DNA of 64,000 bases, from contig JAYESD010000001.1 of assembly GCA_036927565.1 (NCBI GenBank), positions 267,789,560 through 267,853,559 on the forward strand. The letters run 5' to 3'. Under the pieces are notes generated by a model. The model had not been told where the DNA came from and searched no databases. It saw only the letters and a program-made list of their open reading frames with translations. This DNA comes from Tuctoria greenei (Eukaryota > Streptophyta > Magnoliopsida > Poales > Poaceae). Of this stretch, positions 44,979 through 57,269 are shown in pieces (positions within the stretch are counted from its first letter, which is position 1; the number at the start of each line of letters is the position of its first letter). A program made the position numbers and the translations under genes.

Positions 44979-46583
44979 ATGGAGGCCGAGGAGACAAGCG
45001 AAGTGCTGCCAGAGATGCCGATTCAGGTATCGACATCACCACCGATGCAAATTGAAGATCAGAAACAGGAGTTGATAGACGCGCCGATAGCGATGGGGAT
45101 TGTGCCTGTATCTTTAGATCCTGATTGCATTACCATAACAGCTCCTTCATCATCAACGACTCCTCTCGGATCATCAAAAAATAAGGTAAAACATATACAA
45201 ATTTATTGATACTTTCTCCTATATTTTACATAGTATTCAATTGTGTGTATTACGCTGTAGGAAAGTGATGCACATTATCAAACTGTGATTGTTCCTGAAG
45301 TAGGCATGAACTTTGAGTCAGAAAATGATGCATATAATATGTACAACTCCTATACCCTACAAGTTGGTTTTAGTATTAGAAAAAGTATATTAAAACGAAG
45401 AAGGGATAATTCAATATATATGAGGCGTCTAGTCTGCAGTAATGAAGGTATACGAAGCCCACACTCGGTGCATGACACTGTGAAGGAAAATTCTATTACC
45501 AGAACAGGTTGCAAAGCTCGTGTTCAATTTAGTGTTAACCGAAGTGGAATTTGGACAGTGCATAAGGTCATACTAGATCATAATCATTACCTTGCGAGTC
45601 CAAATAAGGTGCACAAGTTGCGGTCACAACGTCATGTTACAGAGGAAGATAAAGCACTGATAAGTCAAATACGAGAAGCGAGAATGAAGCCAGGTCAAGT
45701 GTATGATTTTTTCAAATAGTGGTATGGTAGAGCTGAGAATGTACCCTTCTCACGGGTGGATTGTAATAATCAGATTGGCGGACAACGCAGGAAATATTTG
45801 TCGTCAAATGATGCACAAACTCTATTGGAATACCTGAAGAATAAACAATTGGAGGATCCTGCTTTCTTTTGGGCCATAGAACTAGACAAAGAGAATGGTC
45901 AGATTGCTAATTTTTTTTGGGCGGATGGTCAATCTATCATGGATTATGCATGTTTCGGTGATGTTATGTGTTTTGACACTACCTTTCAAACAAACAAGTT
46001 TGAGATGCCTTTTGCCCTAATTCTTGGAACAAACCATCACAAGCAAACTATTATGTTTGGGGCTGCATTGCTATATAATGAGACTATAGAATCGTTTGTT
46101 TGGCTTTTTAGAACTTTTTTAGCAGCAGTGGTGGTAAAGCATCCAATGACAATTTTTACTGACCAATGTGCAGTAATATCAAAAGCTATTAGTATCGTCT
46201 TTCTGAACACACGACATCATCTTTGTCTGTGGCATATTTACCAAAATGCAGGTAAACATCTTAGTCATGTTATTTCTAATTATAAGAGTTTTATTTCAAT
46301 TAATAATTTTAGGAGTAACATTTTTTAAAATGCGGGTAAACATCTTGGTCATGTTATTGCTCGTGACAGAAACTTCCTTGCGGACTTTAAAAGTTGTGTG
46401 TATGAGGAAAGGTCTGTGTCATGTTTCATTGAGTTGTGGGACAAATTATTGATTCAATATAAACTTGAAGATAACTTGTGGTTACAAAACTTATACAACT
46501 TGCGAGAGCATGGCTGCAGTGTATCGAGATTCTTTTACTGCTAATATGACCATAACTTAGGGGAGTGAAGGTATGAATAATGT
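44979..46583 (+). pseudogene. FAR1/FHY3-related (MULE transposase-derived) gene, truncated
   Basis: Two exons are apparent: 44979-45185 (MEAEETSEVLPEMP, 69 codons) and from 45261, joined in phase by a GT...AG intron of 75 bases. Exon 2 encodes the FAR1 DNA-binding domain (NFESENDAYNMYNSY, with VCSNEG, TGCKAR and the DHNH zinc ligands). It is followed by the MULE transposase-like domain: CFDTTFQTNKFEMPFALILG with the first catalytic-type Asp, and TIFTDQ with the second. Stops occur at 45717-45719 (FFK*WYG, normally Gln in relatives), 46326-46328 and 46557-46559. The sequence breaks off at the TatB LTR (46584) before the SWIM finger. Family members are transcription factors in light signalling; this copy could equally be a relic of a Mutator-like element. 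Confidence 0.85.
46242..46358 (+). repeat. Tandem duplication of 87 bp in the FAR1-like pseudogene
   Basis: AATGCAGGTAAACATCTTAG-type sequence at 46242 recurs at 46329 (AATGCGGGTAAACATCTTGG) with the same following bases. The unit is 87 bases (29 codons), so the frame is kept, but the first unit ends in TAA at 46326-46328. Each unit carries GGTAAAC, a possible splice donor. Confidence 0.75.
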
Positions 46584-47497
46584 TGTCGGCGTTTGGATCC
46601 GACAGATCTCCCGACACTACCTTTGGTAGATCAAGGAGTTGTAGTACGGTAATGGGCGCGCAGAGATTCAAGAAGGTGAAAGACAAGTGTACACAGAGAT
46701 TTACGTGGTTCGGGCCGCCTGAGCGTAATACCCTACTCCACAGGGTGTGTTGGTGTTGTATTAAGCGTGTGAGTCTAGAAGAAGCTCCAGAAGAAGAAGC
46801 TTGTCTAGCTCAGGGAGTTCAGTAGTGGTCTGGAACCGTCCCTTGTGTATCATCGACCAGTCCTTTTATAGTACAAGGACTGGTCGTTACACCGTTAGCC
46901 TGGCCCAACATGTGGCCCCGGTGGTTACGCATGCTTGATACACAATTAATGAGGCTAATTACCCTTAATAGCCTGGTAACGGGCCTTAACAGTGTCGTTA
47001 CCAGTATTAAGGGCCATTCGATCGTGTGTCATTAATATGGTATTAATGACACTTAATTGGGTATTAATATGGTATTAATGACACTTAATCGGGTTTTGAA
47101 GTCTTTTATTGCTACTTGAAGGTCCGGAGCTGTTGGGGGGTCCACCAGCTTGATTGTTGAAGTTGAAGGTCTGGCGGTCGCCACGTGGCAGCTCTAGAGC
47201 TTACCGTCGTGGACGGGTAGGTCTGATGTTGTTGGACACGTGTCAGTACCGGAGCTTTCCTCTATCTTGGGTTAGGTCCGGGAGTGCCATACTGGTATTC
47301 CGTCTGGAGCTTTCCCATGTGTGGGTGATAGCTCCGGTCTTATGATACACGTGGCGGCCCTCGGACTAACCATGTCGGGGAAGCAGGTCCGGTTACGCCT
47401 GACATGTGGGGCCTTTGGAGGTCTTCAAATCTGGTATATGGAGTTTCCTTGTGATCTTTGTAATCCCAAGGGGTATCCGATATGTAGGGTACTAACA
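46584..47497 (-). repeat. TatB 3' LTR
   Basis: 914 bases, plus-strand TGTCGGCGTTTGG to GGGTACTAACA. It includes the TATA hairpin (46854-46886) and a local tandem duplication of about 36 bases around TATTAATGACACTTAAT (47031-47090) that the TatA LTR lacks. Confidence 0.87.
46854..46886 (-). promoter_or_regulatory. TATA box inside a 12-bp inverted repeat (TatB LTR)
   Basis: Arms CGACCAGTCCTT (46854-46865) and AAGGACTGGTCG (46875-46886) are perfect, as in TatA. The centre gives CTATAAAAGG on the minus strand. The arms are unchanged although the surrounding LTR has many differences. Confidence 0.72.
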
Positions 47498-48033
47498 GTG
47501 GCCCCCTGGGCCCACCTCCAGGAGAGATATTTTGGATGAAGTCATTCCGCCGGAGGTGGGTCCATTCTTCGGTTTTTGAGCCGTGTCTTCAAGGGTCTTC
47601 GGACGTGCCGTTGGAGATAGTTCGCAATTAAACCTCCGCCGCGTGGCATATCCAGGAGGCAGCAGGTGAGATCTCAGCATACGGATCTCACGCAGTTGAA
47701 GGTCGTCGGTCCCAGATACGAAAATCATATCAGTTCCGCGCGCCCTGTCTGGCCATCGCCTTCGGGTTTCCCACCTTTCATGATGACAACTGTTCGTCTG
47801 GGGTAAGAACCTCGACTTGATTGTCGGGGTGGCCCCGAGCCCCTTGTCACTGGCGGGGTGAAGTTTTTGACTGGTATCGTCGGTTCCTCTGCAGTTTCCA
47901 TCCAAGCGTTGTGGGGGCTTACTTAAGAAGGAAAGCACACACCATTTGGGGTTCTTTACGCCTTTCATTCGAACTTGCGCTCAAACCTTCCAAACTTTCG
48001 CTTGCCTTTCCTCTCTTGCCTCGCTGTGCCGTG
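47498..48033. other. TatB purine tract and leader of the antisense ORF
   Basis: Next to the LTR the minus strand reads CAGGGGGCCAC (47498-47508), a plausible polypurine tract. The rest has no conserved frame. An open frame reaches back to about 47821, but it lacks an ATG before 48034. Confidence 0.5.
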
Positions 48034-50549
48034 ATGGAGTTGGGTCTCTGCCAGAGCCGATTGAAGACCGATGATGATTTGAAGAAGGTCCGATCCCTCA
48101 TGGGATGGTCCCCTGACTTCTTCAACCACTTGGTCTTCGTAGGCAAGCTTCTGTTCGAGAAGGAACATGCCGGCGACATGGTGTACTTCTCCGCGTACGC
48201 CATGGTGGGGCTGATCCCACCTTTCTCCTATTTCTTCTTAATGCTGCTAGACTTCTATGGTCTGCAGCTGTACCACCTTGGCCCCCACTCCATTCTGCTG
48301 GTGTCAATATTTGTCCACTTCTGCGAGATGTGGGTGGGCATTCCCCCCTGCATTGAGCTCTTCCGCACCTTCTTCACTGTCCAAACTACAGGCAGGAGTG
48401 ACGAGTACCTTGGCTTCTACTATTTTGTGAAGCGCAAGAAGTGCCCGTACAAGTACTTGTGGTCATTCCCTTATGAGAAGTGGGACGACTGGAAGAAGGA
48501 TTGGATTGTCATCAGGGTGGAGGAGCACGAGAAGCTGGAGCTGCCGGAAGGCCTCCCCAACATCGACACTGCAGTTTGGAGTGAAGCTCCAGTGTTGTCG
48601 GATGCCTTCAACCCTGCTCTGATCAGGATCCGCCTGTGCGTGGAAGGAGGGGTGACTCCTCAGGCGGTGTTTTGCAACTTCCTAACAAACAGGTGGGCTC
48701 CGCTGAAGAGGAGGGAGAAGCTGGCTTGGGCCCTCAACAGTATGCTGGACAACGACCGGATCGAGACCGGTTTGAAGTCCAACATGGAGGTGCAACTTTG
48801 GAGTTCCACCTCAAGAAGTTCCAGCACAACATCGACGTTGAGGGTGATGACTTGGCTCCGCCGGCAGCTTTCCTCCCGCTGAACATGGAGGCAGAGTTCA
48901 GCAGGGAGCTCTGGCGGATGATGCCGGTGCTTGACGACCTTGGTGTCGTTGAGAGGCGTTTGACCACTAGGTTGGCGATCTCCGAAGCTCCTGAAGGCGG
49001 CTCCGTTCCCGCCCCTAAGCCAAGAACCGAAGTCGTAGGCAAGGGCAAGGAGTTGGCCGAGCCCTCGAGCCGTAAGAGGAAGCATGCCGACAGGAGGTCC
49101 ATCAGGTCTGCTTCTTCCGCAGCAGTTCCTTCTCCCCGGAGGGGGAGGTATACAACGGCGGCATCTACTCCAGCAGTGGCATCTTCCCGGGGTGCTAGCT
49201 CCGGCCATGTGACTCCAGTACCAGGGCCAGCTGAGGGCTCTGGGTCCGGAGGTCCTTCCCGGTTGAGGGGGGCCTCGACCAGGGCAACGCCGATAGCAGT
49301 AGCAAGCTCTGGGGGACCCTCCGGGACTACCACGCTAGTGGCGGCTGGGGCCAGTCCGGAGCGTCCGGAGAAGAGGTTCCGTGCTAACTGGTGCAGAAGC
49401 CTTTCGAGGTAATTTTTGATTTTTTACCTCAGTCAGTTGTTTTATTATTAACTGTATTTTGAGTTTATTCGTCCTTCATCCACAGCGTGCCTAAGAAAAG
49501 GGTTGAAGCTCCGGTCCCTGCAGCAGCGGTTGAGGCTGTGCAGGCTGAAGCTCCGGCTCCGATTCCAGCGCCGCCCCAAGAGGTGGCTGAGGCCGCGGCA
49601 GCGCCAGCGCTGGCTGTTGTGGTTTTGGATCTCAACTCATCCCCAGAAGCTCCCATGGTAGCGTCGGACCACGGGAATGAAGATGTACCAGCAGCGCCAG
49701 CCCCGAAGGTTGAAGCTCTGGGCTTGGATGCTGAGATGTTGGACGCTCCCGCCGCAGAGCCGGAGGTAGCTGCGATTCCGGCCCTATACCCGGATGTCGT
49801 TGAAGCCCCGACAGTCGAGACGGTGGTTGATGAGGTCCCGGCGGTAGAGTTGGGTGTTGATGAAGCTCCAGCACTTGAGTCGGTTGTCGAGGAAGCTCTG
49901 GCGGTAGAGCCGGTTGCTGCAGAAGTCCCAGCTGTGGAGCCAGTCATTGAAGAGGTTCTGGCGTCTGAGCCAGTTGCTGCGGAGGTGTCGGCGCTTGAGC
50001 CTATGGTGGTCGAAGCGCCAGTGCCCGAGCCCTTGATGGTCGAAGCGCCAGCACTTGAGCCAACAGCGGAGGAGGCGCTTGCGCCTGAGCCAGAAGTAGC
50101 TTCTGCTCTGACCAAACCTTCAACACCCGCTACGAAAGTGGTGATCCCAGAGGTGCCCGCTGCTGAGCCAGGGTGCCAAGATGAAGCTGCTGGCCCCCCG
50201 CCTGAGGGGCCAGTTGTTGATGACCAGGCGGCTGGGCCTTCGGAGTCAATTCCGGAGGTTGGAACTTCTGCTGCAAGTACTTCCTCGGCGGCGGCCGAGG
50301 CTATCCCGGAGGATGGCCCTAGTGTCGTGGAAGCTCAGGGGACCACTATTGTAGAGTGGGACCCAATTTTTGTTGCTGAAGATCCGCTGGAGCCAGCGGA
50401 GAGGACCCCGGCAGGTCCGGACCCGATCCACCTATCGTTGTCTATTGACAACGCCTGCTCCAGTCTTCGCCAGGTCCAACTGGCTTTCTACCACGACAGC
50501 AAGGCCCTCGAGGAGGAGCACCAAACCCTTAGGAGGTGGCACACCGACT
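48034..50549 (+). pseudogene. TatB antisense ORF, 'putative gypsy-type transposon' family, with one intron
   Basis: Start ATG 48034 (MELGLCQSRLKTDDDL). Residues about 20-200 match in wording the PF04195-type domain known from antisense ORFs of Tat elements (VGLIPPFSYFFLMLLDFYGL, GPHSILLVSIFVHFCEMWVGI, FRTFFTVQ). A one-base deletion near 48770 shifts the frame, after which HLKKFQHNIDVEGDDLAPP, an Arg/Lys-rich stretch (KRKHADRRS) and a Ser/Gly/Pro-rich part follow. A GT...AG intron is predicted at 49409-49485; joining 49408 to 49486 restores an open frame. Exon 2 holds Glu-Ala-Pro repeats and the start of a coiled coil (YHDSKALEEEHQTLRRWH) before the D insertion ends it. Function unknown. It runs opposite to the element's own genes. 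Confidence 0.72.
49799..50095 (+). repeat. Glu-Ala-Pro tandem repeats in the antisense ORF
   Basis: Degenerate units of about 30 bases encode peptides such as VEEALAVEPVAAEVP and VVEAPVPEPLMVEAP. About ten units occur. Codon positions vary but the E-A-P pattern is kept. Confidence 0.65.
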
Positions 50550-51954
50550 TGAAAGCATCTAGGCCCCCATGAGGTATGGTTTCGGTGATTAATGACAACC
50601 ATTGGATTTTACTAATGAATTTGTGGATGCAAGGTCTCCCATATCACTAAATCAAATGAAATCCATATGTCATTGAAGACTACTAAACAATCAATTTATG
50701 AGATCAATCAATGTTGTGAAGATAAGAAGTAAAAGCTCTTATGTCAAAGTCATTCAACCATAATTGATGACACTCAATGCTTGACGACCATTAGAAGTAC
50801 ATTTCCAACAAATTTCTAAGAGGTAAATCAAGCAAAGTTCAAAAGAATCACTTAGAAACAACTCGAAGCAAACAAAATCAACTCACCGGATCAATCGATG
50901 TTTCCAGAGAACAACACATCGATCGAGTTGGTTCAACAGAAGAAGAAGACCTCAGAACAAAGTACTCATCGGATCATCCGATGTTAAGGGCTAAGCTACA
51001 TCGGTCCATCAGTACAGTTTGCAATATCCTTGGACCAAGTGTAGCACCGGATCATCCGACATACAGAAATATACACATCGGTCAATCACTCCAGTAAGCA
51101 TCAAGTTTGAGCCAATTCTGGAGGAAGAGCCACCGGATCATCCAATGAGAAGACAAGTGCAACATCGGTCTAACAACGGTCATATCTGACATAATGACGT
51201 CAGCTAAAGTGAACTTGACCGATGATAACTAAAGGGGAGACATCGGATCATCCGGTGTTTGCAGAAAAGGTCTGTCAGCCTACTTTTTCCAACGGCTATT
51301 TCGTGGAGGTTGGCTATAAATACCCCCTAAACCTGTCAAATCGACAAGTCTTGATCACCAGACATAATCTACACATCCACGAGCATTCAAGACAAAGAGC
51401 CATCACTTCTACATCATTTAGATCACTTACACACCAAGAGATAGGCTAGAACTAGCTAGAGAGAGAGATTGTGTGCCTCCATTCTTGGTGAGTGGAATCT
51501 CTAGGGTAGTGAGAGCCTTAAGGGAGTGTCCCTTGGTGTTTGTAACTGTGAGAGACTTCCGGAGCTTACCAAGAGGATTGTGGAAGCCCGGAGGATCGAA
51601 GTTGTACAAGGCTTGAGCTCCACCTTGCCAAGATTGGCAAACGGAGAAGAATAGTGAAGATCCCTAGTCTCGGTGACTTGGGTGTGGCTATACCCTTTGG
51701 TGGGTGCCACAACGTGGATGTAGGAAGATCTTGACGATCTTACCGAACCACGGGATAAATCCTCGTGTCTCCTCGGGAGTTTGCATCCTCTTCCTCTCCC
51801 TTACATTTATGCATTTTATATACCGCGAAGTTGCTACTTACTTCAATGCATAGATCGTTTGCGTAGGGAATTGGGCTTTTAGGAATTAAGTTTTATTGTT
51901 TAGATTTTTGAAAAGAAGCCCAATTCACCCCCCCTTGAGCATTCGATCCTTACA
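50550..51954 (+). repeat. D 5' LTR with palindromic array
   Basis: 1405 bases, TGAAAGCATC to GATCCTTACA. From 50883 to 51262 it holds CACCGGATCAATCGATG, CATCGGATCATCCGATG, CACCGGATCATCCGACA and CATCGGATCATCCGGTG palindromes, alternating with CATCGGTC half sites. They end about 50 bases before the TATA box. It is the inverse-orientation counterpart of the C1 LTRs. Confidence 0.92.
51315..51322 (+). promoter_or_regulatory. LTR TATA box of D
   Basis: TATAAATA in GGCTATAAATACCCCC, directly downstream of the last palindrome. Transcription would start near 51345-51350. Confidence 0.75.
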
Positions 51955-51956
51955 AT

Positions 51957-51968
51957 TGGTATCAGAGC
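51957..51968 (+). other. D primer binding site
   Basis: TGGTATCAGAGC, complementary to initiator methionine tRNA, two bases after the 5' LTR. Confidence 0.92.
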
Positions 51969-52014
51969 AAGGTTGCTCATAGGATCATTCTAGCTTCATC
52001 GCTAGAGAGCTAAA

Positions 52015-54138
52015 ATGGCCAAGGTTGGGGGTTCGGTTCCTATCTTTGAGGGCAAGAACTTTGCCTATTGGAAAGCACGCATGCGCGCTTATCTAGAGGC
52101 TATTGCTCCCGAAGTATGGGAAGCGACCCACGCGGGGTTTGGAGAACACAACTATGTTGGTGATCAAATTAAATGGGATGCTAAAGCTAGGAATGCAATC
52201 TATGAATGTATTAGTCAAGATGTGTTTGCTAGGATTGCTAGCAAAGAAAAAGCTTGTGAAATTTGGGATTGCTTAATATAGATTCATGAGGGTTCTTCTC
52301 GAGTCAAGGAACTTAAATATCACATGCTTAAAGCAAAATATAATGAATTTAAGATGCTACCTCATGAAAATGTCAATGAGACGTTCTCTCGCTTGAATGT
52401 ACTTATTGAAGAAATTAATGCTCTTGACATTGCTTCTCTTGGCAAGGGACTCATCAACCGCAAGATCCTCATGCTCCTTCCCAAGCCAAAGTACAACATC
52501 ATCAACTCCATGCTTCAAAAGGAGTCTCTTGACCACATTGAAGTTTCGGAGCTCATTGGAGAAATTCACGCTCATGAGATGAGTGTACTTGGAATGATGG
52601 GGCAATCATCTTCAAAAACAATTGCTCTAAAGGCCTCCACCAAGAAAACAAGCCTCAAGAAGAAGAAGGTGGTTGAGCCTATCTCAAGTGAAGAAGAGCA
52701 AGCATCAAGTGAATATGATGATGATGAGCTTGCATTGATGATGAGAAAGTTCTCACGCTTGAACTCCAAGATTACTAAGAAGGGATACACATTTGATCCC
52801 AAGAAGAAAGCGTTTCTACCAAGAAGAGATGATCACAAGACTTGCTACAATTGTGGTGATCAAGGCCACATCTCCTATGATTGTCCAAAATCGGACAAAA
52901 GAAGAGAGAACCACAAGAGCAAGCATCGCAAGCTTGAAGAAAGTGATGATGATAAAGAAGAGGCCAAACCCAAACCAAGATCCTTTGGGAAGAGGAAACA
53001 TGACAAGGGAAAGAAGGCAAGACTCTTCCCAAAGAAGAGAAATGGCCCACAAAAGGTGTTCATGTGTGAGGCAAATGAATGGGTCACCGACGAAGAAACA
53101 AGTGATGAAGAGAGTGAAGCGGAAGAAGAAAGCTTGGCCGGCCTCGCCATTGCCAACAATGATGACTCACCTCTTCATCCACCGCCCATATGCCTCATGG
53201 CGAAAGGTAACACCAAGGTATGTGACGACTCTAGCGATGATGAGCTTTCCCCCGATGATTTAACTTCTTTAATAAATGAATATCATGCTATCATTAAGAG
53301 GGAAAAGAGTAAGGTTAAAGCTCTTGAAGAAACTCGTGCTAGACTTGAGAGTGCTAACCTAGATTTGCTTGACAAGTATGAAAGAATACTCAAAGAGCAT
53401 GACACGCTCAAATCCCATGTCAAGCAAATTGAGGAAGAAAAGGCTAAAATCAAGTTAGATAATCATGAGCTTAACTTAGCACACCAAACACTCTTGGGAG
53501 AGCACAACAAGTTAATATAACATCAAACACTTAACCTTGCTTATGATGTGCTTGATCAAGAGTTGAAAAATATAAAGAAACCAACTCTTAATGATAGGAT
53601 ATCCATTACTTCTCATGTCACTAATGCCTTGAACAAGTCTTTGCCTTTGAAAGCAAATGCTAGGGAGAAGGACTTGTTGGAAGAAATTGAGAGTCTCCGC
53701 ATTAGTGTGGCTAGACTTTCAAAAGGGGAAGTCAAACACAAGGAAATCCTCTTCCAACAAGCAAAGGCTTTCAACAAGAGAGGACTTGGATCCTTCCCGG
53801 TGCCCAACAAAGGAAAGGTGCCCTCACCGGAGCTTAGAACAAGCTTCATCAAGGAAGTTGGTTCTTATTGCCAACATTGTGAGGTCACCGGTCACCACAC
53901 AAGGGAGTGTCCTCTTCCTAACCGACCTTCTCCAAAGTTGCCTATTAATTACAAATCTACTTTCAATGATCGTTATTATCTCTTAAGTAAAGTAGATGGC
54001 AAAGTGAAGGCTGGGTTCATCGGCAAAGACATGAAGGGCATGAAGGGGAAGCTCCCCAAGCAACTTTGGGTCCCAAAGACACTTGTATCACACATAAAAG
54101 GACCTAAGTTGGCTTGGGTGCCTAAAGTTAAAAATTGA
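52015..54138 (+). pseudogene. D gag with two stops
   Basis: Start ATG 52015 (MAKVGGSVPIFEGKNFAYW). One frame is kept throughout, broken by TAG at 52279-52281 and TAA at 53518-53520. At the second site C1 has a sense codon and one extra codon. Domains: UBN2-type Gag (residues 1-230), a Lys-rich stretch, knuckle CYNCGDQGHISYDC (intact here, about 52843-52884), an acidic segment, a long coiled coil (53260-53560) and knuckle CQHCEVTGHHTREC (about 53869-53910). The frame ends WVPKVKN then TGA at 54136-54138. Protease starts in another frame. Confidence 0.87.
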
Positions 54139-54152
54139 ATTCATGTGTGTAG

Positions 54153-56978
54153 GTGAACTACAAAGCCGGAGAAAAGCATTGGGTACTCGATAGCGGGTGC
54201 ACCCAACATATGACCGGCAATGATGGTATGTTCACCACCATAGAAAACCCCGGCAATCATGAACAAGTCACCTATGGTGATAACTCTAAGGGAAAGGTAA
54301 TTGGGTTAGGTAAAATTGCTATTTCAAATGACTTATCTATTTCTAATGTTTTGTATGTTAAGTCACTTAGTTTTAGTTTACTTTCTATTGCACAACTATG
54401 TGATCTTGGACTAACATGCACATTTAGCAAAAATGATGTTGTTGTGAGTAGTGAAACAAGCCAAGACATAGTCTTCAAAGGATTTCGGCATGGACACCTC
54501 TACCTAGTAGACTTCTCCAACAATAATGCTAGCTTGACAACTTGTCTCTTCACTAAGACAAGCTTGGGTTGGCTATGGCACCGACACATAGCGCACATAG
54601 GGATGAGCAAACTCAAGAAGTCATTCAAGCTTGGGATGGTGACCGGCGTGAAGGATGTCACATTTGAGAAGAACAAGCTTTGTAGCGCTTGTCAACCTCC
54701 AAGCCACTTGAACTACTCCACATGGACCTCTTCGGACCGTCCACATATCAAAGCCTTGGCGGTAACATCTATTGTCTCGTTATAGTTGATGACTACTCTC
54801 GCTATGCTTGGACTTTATTTATAGGTGACAAGAGTGAAACTCCGGAAGTATTCAAGACCTTCGCCAACCACGCTCAAAGGGAATTTCAACTTCCCATCAT
54901 CAAGGTCCGGAGTGACAACGGCACCGAATTCAAGAACTACAACATTGGGGAGTGGTGTGACCGTGAAGGTGTGAAGCATGAGTTTTTGGCCACATACACT
55001 CCTCAACAAAATGGTGTTGTTGAAAGGAAAAACAAGACACTCATCACTCTTGCGCGAGCAATGCTTGATGACTACGGCACGTCGGAGAAGTTTTGGGCCG
55101 AAGCAATCAACACGGCGTGTCATGCCGCAAATAGGGTCTATCTACATCGACTACTTCAAAAGACCCCGTACGAGCTTCTCATTGGGAGAAAGCCCAACAT
55201 CTCCTACTTTCGAGTCTTTGGGTGCAAGTGCTACATCTACCGCAAGAAAAGGCTCGGTAAGTTTGAAAGAAGATGTGATGTTGGTATATTTCTTGGTTAT
55301 GCATCAAACTCAAAAGAATATCGAGTATTCAACCAAACATCCGATTTAGTTGAGGAAGGTTGTGATGTTGAGTTTGATGAAACTAATGGCTCCCAAGAGG
55401 AGAGTTTTGGTCATGATGAAATAGATTATGAACCTCTACGAGAAGCCATGAAGAACATGACCATTGGAGACATCAAGCCTGAAGTTGAGGAGAGCCATGA
55501 TCAAGGGGGAGCTTCAAGTTCCAACAACAACACCTCTATGGCGCCTCAAGTTGACGAAGAAGAGAAGGATGATCCATTGCCAACTCAAGACTCACAAGCC
55601 CAACAACATCAAGAAGAAGAAGAAGTCCATGATCAAGTCCAACCACAAGAGGAGCAACACGCATCACCATCGCCAAGTGCTTCACAACCACTTATGAGGC
55701 ATGGACGCATCTCCAAGGCACATCCGGTGGACCAAATCATCGGAAATCTGTCAAGGGGTGTAAGTACACGTTCTCGCCATTTCACTTCATTTTGTGAGCA
55801 CTACTCGTTTGTTTTGTGTGTAGAACCCACTCACATTGAGGAAGCACTCCAAGACCCAAATTGGGTGATGGTCATGCAAGAAGAACTCAACAACTTCATC
55901 CGCAATGAAGTTTGGGTGTTGGAGGAGCGACCTAAGGACAAGAACGTCATTGGAACAAAGTGGGTGTACCGCAACAAACAAGACGAGAATGGCGTCGTGG
56001 TCCGCAACAAGGCAAGACTTGTGGCCAAAGGGTTCTCGCAAGTTGAAGGACTAGACTTTGGGGAGACATTTGCTCCGGTCGCCCGGCTAGAAGCCATCCG
56101 TATACTTCTTGCCTTTGCATCACATCACAATATTAGACTTTATCAAATGGATGTGAAAAGTGCCTTTCTTAATGGTTATATTAACGAGCTTGTTTATGTT
56201 GAACAACCTCCCGGGTTTGAAGATCCGAGGAATCCTAATCATGTGTATAGGTTGCACAAGGCGCTCTACGGGCTCAAGCAAGCACCTAGGGCGTGGTATG
56301 AACGACTACGGGATTTCTTGATCATGCAAGGATTCAAGATCGGGAGGGTGGACACTACACTCTTCACCAAAGACATCAACGGAGATTTGTTTATTTGTCA
56401 AATTTATGTTGATGATATTATTTTTGGTTCAACTAACGAAGCTTTTAGCCATGAGTTTGGCAAAATGATGTCTAGGGAATTCGAGATGTCAATGATTGGA
56501 GAGCTCAACTTCTTCCTTGGATTTCAAATCAAGCAACTTCAAGAGGGGACCTTCGTCTATCAAGAGAAGTACACCAAGAACCTCTTGAAGAAATTTGAGA
56601 TGGGAGATTGTAGCTCAAGAAGCACTCCAATGGCAACAAATTGTCATCTCGACGCGGATAAGGACAGTAAACCTATTGACCAATCTAACTACCGTTCTAT
56701 GATTGGTTCATTGCTTTATCATACCGCATCTAGGCCCGATATCATGTTTAGTGTATGCTTGTGTGCTCCCTTTCAAGTGGCACCTAAAGAATCGCATAGG
56801 AAGGCGGTCTTTAGGATACTTAGGTATCTTAAGCATACCCCTAGTGTGGGCTTGTGGTACCCTAAAGGTGCAAAATTCCACCTCTTGGGATACTCGAATT
56901 CGGACTTTGCCGGATGCCGCGTGGATCGCAAGAGTACCTCCGGTGGGTGCCACTTGCTTGGGTGTTCCCTAGTATCTT
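54153..56978 (+). pseudogene. D pol: protease, integrase, RT and start of RNase H
   Basis: Protease HWVLDSGCTQHMTGN is at 54170-54215. The integrase zinc module (HRHIAHIGMSK ... CSACQ) runs to about 54700, where a deletion of roughly 60 bases shifts the frame. The new frame gives LELLHMDLFGP, then D (IVDDYSRYAW), D (VRSDNGTEF) and E (GVVERKN), followed by a long acidic, Gln-rich linker. RT has KWVYRNKQDENG, DVKSAFLNGYI and an intact YVDDIIFG (about 56405-56430). RNase H begins at LGYSNSDFAGC and is cut at 56978 by solo LTR E. Apart from the deletion and the insertion, the catalytic residues are present. Confidence 0.9.
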
Positions 56979-57269
56979 TGTGACACCTGGTTCCGAATAT
57001 GAACCAAGCGTAACGCATGTGTGCCTAGGAAGTTCATCACACATATACGGTTGCATCACAAACGATATACAGAATTTAACCACGTCTTAACTATTAAATA
57101 AGTACTTTATTACAATAATCCAATAGTTCACGAATGATAAAACTCTAAATAATGCAGCGGAAAATAAACTAAGCAGTACGACTCCAATCCACAGGCAATT
57201 GACGGCGGTACGCAACCTAGTACTCCACGTGATCCTCAGGGTACTCCCAATTGTCTCCAGTAGCTGTTT

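Larger units (their letters stand above)
46584..50549 (-). mobile_element. TatB: second Tat/Retand-type gypsy element, 3' end
   Basis: The LTR at 46584-47497 is homologous to the TatA LTR and lies in the same orientation. It is followed on its right by a purine tract rather than a PBS, so it is the 3' LTR of a minus-strand element. The left edge interrupts the FAR1-like pseudogene (AATGT at 46579-46583 would be the duplication). The interior shows only the region between pol and 3' LTR, which carries a plus-strand ORF. The rest lies beyond the D insertion at 50550 and outside the window. Confidence 0.82.

Noticed and set aside
44795..45055. Alternative frame overlapping FAR1-like exon 1
   Set aside because: Only the frame starting at 44979 splices in phase to the FAR1 domain.
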